In this document: positions 40,958-49,800 of the stretch, one piece after another | How the letters are laid out: every line of letters starts with the position of its first letter | How positions within the stretch are numbered: the first letter of the stretch is position 1 | NCBI GenBank assembly: GCA_018262835.1 | Contig: JADFDP010000008.1 | Location: 1 to 49,800, forward strand | DNA length: 49,800 bases | From: Candidatus Aminicenantota bacterium | GTDB taxonomy: Bacteria; Acidobacteriota; Aminicenantia; UBA2199 | Direction of reading: 5' to 3' | Position numbers and translations under genes: made by a program | The notes under the pieces: model-generated | What the model was told of the DNA's origin: nothing | Databases searched by the model: none | The model's input: only the letters and a program-made list of their open reading frames with translations

Positions 40958-41210
40958 TGCGGACGTCCGCTATGGCGCGCTCCATATCTTTCTTTGTGAG
41001 ACCCTTTTCCCTTGCCAGTTTGCGGCTCTGCGCCAGCAGCGCGTTGAACTCGGTTATGGAAGGCTTTTGCACCCGTTTCAGTACCAGCGTGTCGTCTGCC
41101 CCGAAGATGAGGAAAATCTCGCCGTCGGCCAGGTGCAGGCGCTCGCGGATGCGCCGTGGCACGACGATCTGCCCCTTGGACGACAAGCGCGTGAAATCAA
41201 TGTTTTCCAT
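40941..41210 (-). CDS. AbrB/MazE-type antitoxin
   Basis: 89 residues. The N-terminal swapped-hairpin DNA-binding domain reads FTRLSSKGQIVVPRRIRERL followed by LADGEIFLIF. The C-terminal part (about 50-89) is helical and basic, suited to binding the toxin. GGAGG precedes the ATG at 41210. A consensus promoter and a 14-bp palindrome lie just upstream, so autorepression is expected. Confidence 0.92.
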   Translation of the reverse strand: MENIDFTRLSSKGQIVVPRRIRERLHLADGEIFLIFGADDTLVLKRVQKPSITEFNALLAQSRKLAREKGLTKKDMERAIADVRNANRR

Positions 41211-41226
41211 GGCCCACCTCCATCTG

Positions 41227-41240
41227 TCTTACATGTAAGA
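41227..41240. promoter_or_regulatory. Antitoxin operator palindrome
   Basis: TCTTACATGTAAGA, perfectly self-complementary, overlapping the end of the -10 of the toxin-antitoxin promoter. Confidence 0.6.
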
Positions 41241-41265
41241 TAGCAAAAGTGAACGATAATGTCAA
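41237..41265 (-). promoter_or_regulatory. Toxin-antitoxin promoter
   Basis: Minus strand TTGACA (41260-41265), 17-base spacer, TATCTT (41237-41242). The -35 box contains the stop codon of the SIR2-like fragment. Confidence 0.65.
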
Positions 41266-41639
41266 TTTGTGTTCACAGGTGGAGGAGTTTTATCAATAAA
41301 GGGAGGGTATCTTCTATCAACAGGATTACGCAATTGCTCTATATTGAAAAAAAATATAAGAAGTTTTTTCAATTTGTTTAATTCATCAATTTTGTTTTTT
41401 TTATACAATTCGTAAGCAAAAGAATCAACTGAAATGGAGTTTATATTCTTTATTATCCAATTGAAGTCTTTGCATATCTCATCAATCTCATTCTTTTTCT
41501 TTTGATCAATTTCAGGGGGTTTTATTGAATCTAGAAAAATGATGAATATTTCAAATCTTTTTGAATAATTTTTAACAATTGGTAATGAATTTGCGCTCGC
41601 GCCTGCTCCTAATAGATAAGTGATGTTTCCGTCATTCAT
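41262..41639 (-). pseudogene. Truncated SIR2-like protein (defence-gene relic)
   Basis: 125 residues. The start TYLLGAGASANSLPIV is the NAD-binding opening of SIR2-like proteins found in bacterial anti-phage systems. Whole proteins of that kind have several hundred residues; this one stops early, after an AT-rich helical region rich in Lys, Ile and Asn, with a tail PPFIDKTPPPVNTN that looks like non-native sequence. The base composition is far more AT-rich than its neighbours, a sign of transfer. No Shine-Dalgarno. The stop codon falls in the toxin-antitoxin -35 box. I infer a relic broken by deletion or insertion; a short functional protein is not excluded. Confidence 0.6.
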
Positions 41640-41660
41640 TTGTATTAACTATCTAGAGGC

Positions 41661-42455
41661 TCAGGCGTTGTCAGATAGGATGTATTCCTTGCGCTCGAAG
41701 ATGAAGACGGCCAGGATGAGGAAGAGAAAGCCGGCCGCCAGCAGCACGAGCACCGATTCCAGCGGCGGCGACGGCTGCAGCTGGAAGATCAGGAAGCCGC
41801 CTTCGCCGGGCGGCACCGGCAGCAGCGACTTGACCCAGTGGATGATGGTGAATTTCTGGGTGACGCCCGGGAAATACTGCACCACGCTCTCCCAGCCGAA
41901 TACGAAGAACAGGCCGATGAGGATCGATTTTTTCATGAAAGCGCCGGCGGCGGTGAACAGGGCGCTGTAGCAGAACAGGGAGAGCAGCGAGGTGCCCAGG
42001 AAAACCGCCAGCTCTTCCCAGGCCGCCGCATCCCCCAGGCGGGTGATATTGGCGGCCAGGAAGCAGAGCAGGAAGCCGCAGCCGACCAGCAGGGCGGCCT
42101 GCAGGAAAGCGGCCAGGTATTTGCCCAGCAGCACGGCGCGGCGGCGGACCGGCACGGTGGTCAGGTAGACCAGGGTCTTGTTGTCCAGCTCGTCGTTGAC
42201 GATGGTCGAGCCGAAGAACAAGGCCAGCACCGGGACCAGCAGCTGGAAATAAAGGACCAGCATGACCTTGGCGAAGAAATTGGCCGCATCATTCGCAGCC
42301 AGGGAGCCGGCCGTTTCCATGACGCGCATGATCAGCATCAGCAGGACCGGGATCAGGCTGAGCAGGATGAACGCCCGCGTGCGTTTGGCCTTGAAGCCGC
42401 TTTTAAAAAAACTGGCGAAGACGATGGGCAGGGCGTTTTGTTCTTTCATGTTCAT
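41661..42455 (-). CDS. ABC-2 type permease
   Basis: 264 residues with about six transmembrane helices. Features include TIVNDELDNKTLVYLTTVPVRRR, the conserved cytoplasmic turn of ABC-2 permeases that follow a CcmA-like ATPase, and C-terminal helix LVLLAAGFLFLILAVFIFERKEY. The start overlaps the ATPase stop (ATGA). Last gene of the four-gene exporter operon; substrate unknown. Confidence 0.87.
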   Translation of the reverse strand: MNMKEQNALPIVFASFFKSGFKAKRTRAFILLSLIPVLLMLIMRVMETAGSLAANDAANFFAKVMLVLYFQLLVPVLALFFGSTIVNDELDNKTLVYLTTVPVRRRAVLLGKYLAAFLQAALLVGCGFLLCFLAANITRLGDAAAWEELAVFLGTSLLSLFCYSALFTAAGAFMKKSILIGLFFVFGWESVVQYFPGVTQKFTIIHWVKSLLPVPPGEGGFLIFQLQPSPPLESVLVLLAAGFLFLILAVFIFERKEYILSDNA

Positions 42456-43378
42456 TTCCCGATCAGGTAGTCGAAAACCGCCTGCAGGTTGTCGTCGGGC
42501 GAAGTGATCTCCTCGATCTCCAGGCCGTCCTCGGCGATGAGGCGGATGAGGGCGGTGAAAAAAAGATCGCGCTGATTGGTCTTGACGGTCAGGCTGCGGC
42601 CGTCAGGGCCGAAATCAACGCTGGAAACGAAATCGCTTTCGATGAGCTTTTGCGCCAGCTGCCGGGGCCGCAGGCAGCGAAGGGAGACCTGGTGGGGATG
42701 GCTGTCGATCAGGCCGCGGATGCGGTGGATGTCGCCCTTGGCAAAAATTTTTCCCTGATGGATGAGGACGATCTCGCTGGTCATGGATTCGATTTCGGGC
42801 AGGATATGCGAGGAAACGATCACCGTCCGTCCCTGCCTGCCGTAGTCCTTGATCAACTGCATGATGCGGATGCGCCACAGCGGGTCGACGCCGCGCAGCG
42901 GTTCGTCCAGCATCAGAATCTCGGGCTCATGGAGGATGCTGGAAGCCAGGCGCAGGCGCTGGCGCATGCCGAAACTGTAGCCTTTGACCTGCCGATCCCT
43001 GCTTTCCAGCAGGCCGACCGTGGCCAGTGCCTTTTCGCTCATCTGGGCGGCGGTTTTCCGGTCGAAGCCGTGCAGCCGGGCCAGCAGCAGGATGAATTGC
43101 CAGCCGCTCATTTCCGAGTAAGCGCTGTCGTGCTCGGGGCAGAATCCGATGCGCCGGAACAGGAGGTGGTTGCCGAAGACCTCTTCGCCGAATATCGTCA
43201 GCCTGCCGATCTTGGGTTTAAGCTGGCCGGCGGCGATCCTCAAAAACGTCGATTTGCCGGCGCCGTTGGGGCCGAGCAGCCCGGTAATGCCGCTGCCGAT
43301 CTCCAGGTTGATGTCGCTGATGCCCAGGATATTGCCGTACCACTTGGAAAGTTTTTCGGCCTGCAGAACTGCGGTCAT
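42452..43378 (-). CDS. ABC transporter ATP-binding protein
   Basis: 308 residues from the ATG at 43378 (ATGA overlap with the preceding permease); a longer frame upstream lies inside that permease gene. Walker A GPNGAGKST, signature YSFGMRQRLRLA, Walker B ILMLDEPLRGVD and switch His SSHILPE are all present. The C-terminal extension of about 90 residues is of the CcmA/NosF type. Pairs with the permease that follows it. Confidence 0.92.
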   Translation of the reverse strand: MTAVLQAEKLSKWYGNILGISDINLEIGSGITGLLGPNGAGKSTFLRIAAGQLKPKIGRLTIFGEEVFGNHLLFRRIGFCPEHDSAYSEMSGWQFILLLARLHGFDRKTAAQMSEKALATVGLLESRDRQVKGYSFGMRQRLRLASSILHEPEILMLDEPLRGVDPLWRIRIMQLIKDYGRQGRTVIVSSHILPEIESMTSEIVLIHQGKIFAKGDIHRIRGLIDSHPHQVSLRCLRPRQLAQKLIESDFVSSVDFGPDGRSLTVKTNQRDLFFTALIRLIAEDGLEIEEITSPDDNLQAVFDYLIGK

Positions 43379-44218
43379 GCGCCGGCCTCCGCTTTGCGGA
43401 TGCGCCAGGAGAGCCAGCCGACAGCCAGGGCCGAAATGGCGGTGAGCAGCAGCGCCGAAAGCCAGGCCGGGAAATGGTGGACCGGCCTGATGCCGAAGAC
43501 GAAGCATCCCAGCTGTTGGATGTTGCCGGGAAGCGAGAGCAGGAAAAAATAATCATTTTTAAAAATGGCTTTCAGGATCTGGGCCAGGTTGTTGGAAAAC
43601 ATGTAGACCAGGAATATGGCGATCTGGATGAACTTGGTGTTGGGGCTGAGAATGGAAAGGGCCAGGGTCAGGGAAGCGAGAAAAACGCAAGTGATCAGGG
43701 GGAAGACCAGGATGCCCAGGAGCAGCAGGGGGGAAACCGCCAGGCTGCCGGAAAACAGCATCTTGAACAACAGCAGCAGGATCCCCGGTACCAGGGTGAA
43801 CGCCAGCAGGTAGAACAGGACGATGGCAAATTTTCCGATCAGGTAATCGCTGCGGGACAAAGGCCTGGCGAAGTACAGCGGGAAAGCCTTGTATTTCAGG
43901 TCGGCCGAGATCAGGTCGGCGCCGCTGAAAATGCTCAGGATGACCAGCATGAAGATCAGAAATCCGTTGGCGTAGAAAGTCTTGAAGAGTTCGGCGTCGC
44001 TTTTGAGCAGACGGACCAGCTCGCTCAAGATTTTCAATTCGGGCTTGGTGGAGACGTATACGGCAGCCAGGAAAACGAAAAACGTGGAGGCGCTCAGTGA
44101 AAAGATGAGCTTGGCGTACTTTTTCTTGAAAACGGCTTTTACCCCGTTGAGCGTGATGGGCAGCCAGTTGAAGTGGGATGACTGCAGCTCCCCTTCCCAG
44201 TGGCGGTAGCCTTTCTCT

Positions 44219-44229
<11 letters not shown>
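43375..44229 (-). CDS. ABC-2 type permease
   Basis: 284 residues. A short N-terminal soluble part (MDIREKGYRHWEG) precedes about six transmembrane helices. ADLKYKAFPLYFARPLSRSDYL is a recognised ABC-2 loop. The ATG at 44229 overlaps the upstream ATPase gene by 11 bases; the longer frame upstream is antisense-like noise within the ATPase gene. Confidence 0.87.
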
Positions 44230-45136
<907 letters not shown>

Positions 45137-45205
45137 TTCTTTCGTGCCTGCTGGTGACTATACGCAAGCCGCCGGCGAAAAGTTCAGCGCCAACGTGCCG
45201 GCGAT

Positions 45206-45233
45206 TTGCTTTTTTATTTGACTGTGCTATATT
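45206..45233 (+). promoter_or_regulatory. Extended -10 promoter of the lipoprotein gene
   Basis: TTGCTT (45206-45211), 16-base spacer ending TGC, TATATT (45228-45233). AAGGAG and the ATG at 45274 follow. Confidence 0.55.
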
Positions 45234-45273
45234 TCCCGGTGATGATTGCAACCAATTTATCAAGGAGACCATC

Positions 45274-46302
45274 ATGAAAAAGAAAGTACTGCTTCTGACC
45301 CTTGTTTTGGTCATGCTGCTGCTGGTTCCGGCCTGCAAGAAAAAAGCGCCCGGACAGTTGGGCAGCGAAGCCATGCTGGCCATGGTGCCCGAAGGCCCGG
45401 CCATGATCATGGCTTTCAATTTCCAGCAGTTCGCCGCCCTGGACCTTTTTGACAAGATGATCAAGGACGACTGGCAGAAAAATCCCAAAGCCGGCAAGGC
45501 GTTCAAAGACTACCAGGATTTCGTCAAGCAGACCGGCATCGATCTGCAGAAGGACGTCTACGCGGTGGTCGCCGCCGTTTATGGAGGCTTCGACAGCGAA
45601 AACCCGGAAGTGGCGGGCATGGTTAATCTGAAGTATGATCCCGACAAACTGCTGGCTGTGCTCAAACAGAACCAGGTTTTCGCCGGCGATGAAAAGTACC
45701 GCGGACTGAATATGTACACCCTGAAGGATGAGGATGCCCGCAAGGACATGCGCCTGGTTTTCCTGAACAAGGCCAACATCGTCTTCGGCTCCCCGCTCCA
45801 GGTCAAGAAGGCCGTCGACCTGAACCTGGACAAAGGCAAGAGCGTTCTGCAGACCGCCAGCCTGATGAAATATGTGGACAAGCTCGACAAAAAAAGCATG
45901 TTCTGGCTGGCCGTCGGCGCGATCCCCGATAAAATCAAAAACGCTCCGGCCGGCGGCATGATGCCGGTGGACTTGAGCAAAGCCGAGGCCTTCACCGCTT
46001 TCCTGGATTACAAGGGCAAGACCTTTTCCGGCGAATTCCGCTTGATCTCCTTCAACGAGGCGGGGAACAAGCAGATCGCCGACATGCTCAACGGGCTGAA
46101 ATCGCTGGGCGCCATGGGTTCCGCCAAGGATCCCGATTTGGCCCAGCTGCTCAACAGCATCCAGTTGAGTTCAGCGGCCGACCATATCAAGCTGACCTTT
46201 TCCCTTTCCGAAGAGCTGATGAACAAGATGAGCGCCAAGGCCAAGGACAAGGCCAGGGCCATGGCTCCGCCGGCAGGTCCGGCCCCGATAGCGGGAGAAT
46301 AA
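45274..46302 (+). CDS. Lipoprotein of unknown function
   Basis: 342 residues. The lipobox reads LVPAC with C21. The mature part is an alpha/beta domain with repeated Lys-rich strands (such as FLDYKGKTFSGEFRLISFN) and a DUF3352-like flavour. I do not recognise it with confidence. The tail is rich in Ala, Met, Lys and Pro (MNKMSAKAKDKARAMAPP). The ATG at 45274 is set by AAGGAG and the lipoprotein signal; the longer frame upstream reaches the divergent ABC gene. Probably periplasmic. Confidence 0.8.
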   Translation: MKKKVLLLTLVLVMLLLVPACKKKAPGQLGSEAMLAMVPEGPAMIMAFNFQQFAALDLFDKMIKDDWQKNPKAGKAFKDYQDFVKQTGIDLQKDVYAVVAAVYGGFDSENPEVAGMVNLKYDPDKLLAVLKQNQVFAGDEKYRGLNMYTLKDEDARKDMRLVFLNKANIVFGSPLQVKKAVDLNLDKGKSVLQTASLMKYVDKLDKKSMFWLAVGAIPDKIKNAPAGGMMPVDLSKAEAFTAFLDYKGKTFSGEFRLISFNEAGNKQIADMLNGLKSLGAMGSAKDPDLAQLLNSIQLSSAADHIKLTFSLSEELMNKMSAKAKDKARAMAPPAGPAPIAGE

Positions 46303-46353
46303 CCATCGCCCTTTGACGCTTTGCGGCGCTGACGCCGATCGGAGGTTTGCCCG

Positions 46354-47832
46354 ATGAATTGGCTGTTCGCCCTGCCCGGGCTTTTTACTTTGCTGCTGGC
46401 CGTCCTGTTCTTCATGGGCGGCAAAAAGCGCTTTGGCAAACTGCTCCGGCATACTTTCCCGCAGCTGCTGCTGCTGATCGTTCTGACGGCGGGGATCGCC
46501 GTGCTCAGCAGCGGCCTGTTCAAAAGATTTTTTTATTCGCCGCGCCTGATGTTCCTTCTCTGGCTGCTGTTCTGGTTTTTTCTGCTGGTCCTGGCCGTCA
46601 AGATCCTGGCTTATTTTGTGTTCGATTTCCTGGTCCTGAAAAAGCAGGGGATCCGCTACCCCAAGCTGGTCAAGGATGTGGCGGTTTTTGTCCTGTATAT
46701 CGTCGGCATCCTGCTGATCCTGAACTACTACCTGAACATCAAGCCCACGGCGATCTGGGCTTCATCGGCGGTCCTGACCGTGGTGATCGGCTTCGCCCTG
46801 CAGGACATCCTGGGCAACCTGTTTTCTGGCATCGTCCTGAATTTCGAAGACTCTTTCAAGCTCGGCGACTGGGTGCGCATCGGCGACCACGAGGGCGGAG
46901 TGGAGCAGTTCGGCTGGCGGTCGTTCAAGATCCGCACCATTGACCAGGAACTGATCGTTATCCCCAACCAGACGGCGTCGAAAGCCGAAGTCCTGATCTA
47001 TGGGGCCGGGCGGCAACCCGTAGCCTTGAAGATCAAGATCGGGACCGGCTACCAGGACAGTCCCGACCGGGTCGGCGCCGTCATCCTCAAGGCGCTGGAA
47101 ACCATGGATGATGTCTGCCGGGATCCCCAGGCGGTCGTACAGTTCAAGGATTTTGGCGATTACGCGCTGATTTATGAAATCAAGTTCTGGATCAACGACT
47201 ATTCCCGGCACAATATCGTCGCCTCTGAGGTCCGGCGCCGCATCTGGTATGCCTTTAAACGCCAGCATATCGAGATCCCTTACCCGGTGCGGGACGTCTA
47301 CCGGAAGCAGGAAAAGCCGGAAGCGCTTTCCCGGCTGGTATTGGCCGAAACCCTGCGGCGCAACGATGTGCTGCGCGAGATCGAGGATGCGAAGTTCCAG
47401 GAATTGCTGGCCGATGCCGAGCACAAGATTTTCGGCGGCGGCGAAACCATCATCCGCGAAGGCGACGAAGGCGATTATTTTTACCATATCCATTCCGGCG
47501 CCGTGAACGTGCTCAAGGACGCCCAGGTCATCGCCCGGCTCGGGGCCGGCGACTTTTTCGGTGAGATTTCCCTGGTCACCGGGGAAAAAATCAGCGCCAC
47601 GATCGTGGCCGACCAGGAAAGCGGCATCATCCTGGTGTCGTCGGCCCGCTTCAAGCAGGTGATCGACATGAATGAAAAAATGGCCCTGAAGCTTTCGGCC
47701 GTGATCACCCAGCGCCAGGAGGAGATGCGGCTCTTCAATGAGAAAAACCTGAAAATAGACAGCGCCATCCTCCATAAAAAATCCGAGAACCTGTTCAAGC
47801 GCATCCTGAATTATTTCGCCAGCAAGCAGTGA
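46354..47832 (+). CDS. MscS-type channel fused to a cyclic-nucleotide-binding-like domain
   Basis: 492 residues. About five transmembrane helices (1-150), the last being the MscS pore helix (TAIWASSAVLTVVIGFALQD then ILGNLFSGIVLNFEDSFKLG). The MscS beta domain follows (DWVRIGDHEGGVEQFGWRSF), then the alpha/beta vestibule to about 345. The C-terminal 110 residues form a CRP-like domain with the cassette FFGEISLVTGEKISATIVA. In known binders an Arg precedes the Ser/Thr-Ala pair; here the residue is Ile. Channels of this fused type exist (bCNG). GGAGG precedes the ATG. Confidence 0.9.
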   Translation: MNWLFALPGLFTLLLAVLFFMGGKKRFGKLLRHTFPQLLLLIVLTAGIAVLSSGLFKRFFYSPRLMFLLWLLFWFFLLVLAVKILAYFVFDFLVLKKQGIRYPKLVKDVAVFVLYIVGILLILNYYLNIKPTAIWASSAVLTVVIGFALQDILGNLFSGIVLNFEDSFKLGDWVRIGDHEGGVEQFGWRSFKIRTIDQELIVIPNQTASKAEVLIYGAGRQPVALKIKIGTGYQDSPDRVGAVILKALETMDDVCRDPQAVVQFKDFGDYALIYEIKFWINDYSRHNIVASEVRRRIWYAFKRQHIEIPYPVRDVYRKQEKPEALSRLVLAETLRRNDVLREIEDAKFQELLADAEHKIFGGGETIIREGDEGDYFYHIHSGAVNVLKDAQVIARLGAGDFFGEISLVTGEKISATIVADQESGIILVSSARFKQVIDMNEKMALKLSAVITQRQEEMRLFNEKNLKIDSAILHKKSENLFKRILNYFASKQ

Positions 47833-47841
47833 GCGCCGGGC

Positions 47842-49800
47842 TTATTTTTCCGTTATTTTCCTGCGGTTGAGGGAATAAATCCCGGGCAGGGCCTTGAAGC
47901 GGCCGATGATTTCGTTCAGCTGGAACATGTCCCTGACTTCAAAAACGATGGTGATGCGGGTCATGGACTGGCTGGCCTGCTCCAGGTCGATTTTTTTGAT
48001 GTTGGAGTTGCTGGCCGCGGTGATGCCGGTGACGGTGCTGAGCATGCCCGGCTTGTCGGCTGCCAGCAGTTGCAGCTTGACCTGGTAGGTGTGATCGGGC
48101 GCTTCATTCCAGCTGACCCGCTTCAACCTGGAGGGAATCTCCGTATTGACGTTGGGGCAGTTTTTTCTGTGAACGACCAGGCCCCGGTTCTTGGTGATAT
48201 AGGCGATGATCTCTTCGCCCTTGATCGGGTGGCAGCATTTGGCAAAAATAAAGTCGATGCCCGCCTGGTCTTCGACGCTGATCAATTTGTGCAGCGCGCC
48301 GCTGCGAAAAGCGGGCTTTTTGGCCGGCTGGATCTCCACGGCGCTCACCTCGGGGAACAGGCTTTTCAGCGCCTGCCGGTCCAGCGTTTTCTTGCCGCTG
48401 CCCACATCCTGGAGAAATGTCTCCATGTCGTTGTAATGGATCGTTTGCAGCCTTTTTTCTATGTCCTGCTCGTCGAACTTGAGGCGGTATTTTTTCCCGT
48501 ATTCCCGCAGGACTTTCTGCCAGATGCGGCGGCCTTTTTCCTGGTCGTAGGCGAATTCCTCCTTCTGCAGGAAGGCCATGATCTTTCTCTTGGCGCGGGT
48601 GGTCGCCGCGAATTTGAGCCAGTCGGCGCTGGGTTCGCTGTTTTTCTGGGTGATGATCTCGACCACGTCGCCGGAGTTCAGCTGGGTGCGCAGCGGCACC
48701 AGCTTTTCATTGACGATGGCGTTGCGGCAGTGGTCGCCGACCTCCGAGTGAATGGCATAGGCGAAATCGATCGGGCAGGACCCGGCCTTGAGATTGATGA
48801 CTTTGCCCTTGGGAGTGAAGACGTAAATTTCATTGGGGGTCAGATCGCGCTTGACCAGGCTGAGGAATTCCTTGGGATCGGGATTGGTCTTGTGGTAGTC
48901 GATCATTTCCCGGAACCACTCCAGGCGGTGGTCGTTTTCCAGAAAGGCCAGGCCCTCCTTGTATTTCCAGTGGGCGGCGATGCCTTCCTCGGCGTTGCGG
49001 TGCATCTCGCGGGTGCGGATCTGGATCTCGAATTTCACCCCCTCGCGAGTGATGATGGTGGTGTGGATCGACTGGTAGAAATTGCTCTTGGGGTTGGTGA
49101 TGAAGTCGCGCCAGCGGGAGGGGATGTGGATCCACTGCTGGTGGATGGCCCCCATGATGACGTAGCAGTTGGCCACGGTGTCGGTGATGATGCGCATGGC
49201 CAGCAGGTCGTAGACGTTCTCCAGTTCGATCTTCTGCTTCTGCAGCTTGCGGTAGATGGAAATTTCCCGCTTGATGCGGTATTGGATCTCGGTCTTGATT
49301 TTCAGGCCTTTCAGGATTTCCTGGATCTGCTTTTTTAAGGATTCCACCTGCTTCATGGCCCAGTCATATTTGTCGCCGACTTCGGCCTTGATGCGCCGGT
49401 ACTCTTCAGGATGAATATAGGTGAAAGCAATGTCTTCCAGTTCGTCGCGGATCTTGCCCATGCCCAGGCGGTAGGCGATGGGCGCGTATATTTCCAGGGT
49501 TTCGCGGGCGATCTTGACCCGCTTTTCCTCGTTCAGCGGGGCCAGGGTGCGGATGTTGTGCAGACGGTCGGCCAGCTTGATCAGGATGACGCGGACGTCG
49601 GCGGTCATGGCGATGATCATTTTTTTGAGGGTCTCGGCCTGGGCGTCCTCGACGTCCACTTCGGATATCTTGGAAATTTTTGTCACCCCCCAGACGATAT
49701 CGCTGATCTCCTGGCCGAACAGCTTGGCCAGGTCTTCCCGGGTGTACTGCGAGTCCTCGATCACGTCGTGCAGCAGGCCGGCGGCGATGGATATTTCATC
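47842..49800 (-). CDS. relA/spoT: Bifunctional (p)ppGpp synthetase/hydrolase, N-terminus outside window
   Basis: Makes and breaks the alarmone (p)ppGpp. The frame is open to the window edge: bases 49765-49800 read D-E-I-S-I-A-A-G-L-L-H-D-V-I-E-D, the middle of the hydrolase HD domain, so the start lies to the right. The GTG at 49764 is internal. Hydrolase motifs HDVIED and LADRLHNIRTL are intact. The synthetase region has SRWRDFITNPKSNFYQSIHTT, of the bifunctional (RxKD-like) rather than RelA type. Then TGS (YVFTPKGKVINLKAGSCPID), a Cys motif (CCHPIKGEEI) and a C-terminal ACT domain. Converges on the MscS gene with nine bases between. Confidence 0.96.
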   Translation of the reverse strand, partial: DEISIAAGLLHDVIEDSQYTREDLAKLFGQEISDIVWGVTKISKISEVDVEDAQAETLKKMIIAMTADVRVILIKLADRLHNIRTLAPLNEEKRVKIARETLEIYAPIAYRLGMGKIRDELEDIAFTYIHPEEYRRIKAEVGDKYDWAMKQVESLKKQIQEILKGLKIKTEIQYRIKREISIYRKLQKQKIELENVYDLLAMRIITDTVANCYVIMGAIHQQWIHIPSRWRDFITNPKSNFYQSIHTTIITREGVKFEIQIRTREMHRNAEEGIAAHWKYKEGLAFLENDHRLEWFREMIDYHKTNPDPKEFLSLVKRDLTPNEIYVFTPKGKVINLKAGSCPIDFAYAIHSEVGDHCRNAIVNEKLVPLRTQLNSGDVVEIITQKNSEPSADWLKFAATTRAKRKIMAFLQKEEFAYDQEKGRRIWQKVLREYGKKYRLKFDEQDIEKRLQTIHYNDMETFLQDVGSGKKTLDRQALKSLFPEVSAVEIQPAKKPAFRSGALHKLISVEDQAGIDFIFAKCCHPIKGEEIIAYITKNRGLVVHRKNCPNVNTEIPSRLKRVSWNEAPDHTYQVKLQLLAADKPGMLSTVTGITAASNSNIKKIDLEQASQSMTRITIVFEVRDMFQLNEIIGRFKALPGIYSLNRRKITEK

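Noticed and set aside
47833-47841. Bidirectional terminator between the MscS and RelA/SpoT genes
   Set aside because: Only nine bases separate the stops and no hairpin fits.

Overview
The window is a dense, GC-rich stretch of a Gram-negative bacterial chromosome. It has lipoprotein signals with lipoboxes, outer-membrane barrel proteins, a type IV pilus retraction ATPase, an MglA-type polarity GTPase and many c-di-GMP proteins. The mix of a tricorn-type S41 protease, a DUF5916 protein, DUF2891, MglA and many short operons recalls Acidobacteriota or Aminicenantota. That placement is inference from gene content only. No phage, IS element, CRISPR array or rRNA is visible.

Layout. Bases 1-5198 hold a signalling block: a receiver/HD-GYP regulator cut by the left edge, a short membrane histidine kinase, a GAF-GAF-GGDEF protein, then two paralogous zinc-ribbon/PilZ proteins on the other strand. 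From 8733 back to 5273 runs a tightly overlapping four-gene operon: radical SAM, four-helix membrane protein, ATC-hydrolase-like protein, and a GMC oxidoreductase with a ferredoxin-like cysteine motif. Bases 8870-16772 carry a DUF2891 protein, an ABC-2 exporter pair, a TPR protein, a YpfJ-type zinc peptidase, DUF2177, two unknown proteins and an FHA-GGDEF protein. A DUF5916 outer-membrane protein (16925-19588) and an initiator tRNA with a consensus promoter follow.

Bases 20239-24088 are an envelope operon: two lipoproteins and a 946-residue peptidase/propeller/barrel fusion. Bases 24271-29140 read as one operon: MglA, MltD-like transglycosylase, YifB/ComM, rhodanese and MauE/DoxX. On the minus strand, pilT has its own promoter, while rex, a CNNM/CorC protein and smpB read together. 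A SAP-domain mini-protein, aminopeptidase P and a PadR/DUF2812 pair follow. A tricorn-like protease and a FabH-like synthase come next on the plus strand. A PIN/AbrB toxin-antitoxin pair then abuts an AT-rich fragment of a SIR2-like protein, probably a defence-gene relic. The right end has a four-gene double ABC-2 exporter operon, a lipoprotein, an MscS channel with a cyclic-nucleotide-type domain, and a bifunctional RelA/SpoT protein cut by the right edge.

Themes. c-di-GMP turnover (HD-GYP, two GGDEF proteins, two PilZ receptors) sits with surface-motility genes (pilT, mglA), which suggests second-messenger control of a surface lifestyle. Several genes have sigma70-like promoters almost touching the start codon and lack a Shine-Dalgarno sequence, which suggests leaderless or short-leader transcripts. 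The most unusual pieces are the radical SAM/ATC-hydrolase-like/GMC operon, the peptidase-propeller-barrel fusion, the SIR2 relic beside the toxin-antitoxin pair, and an MscS/cNMP protein lacking the usual phosphate-binding arginine.
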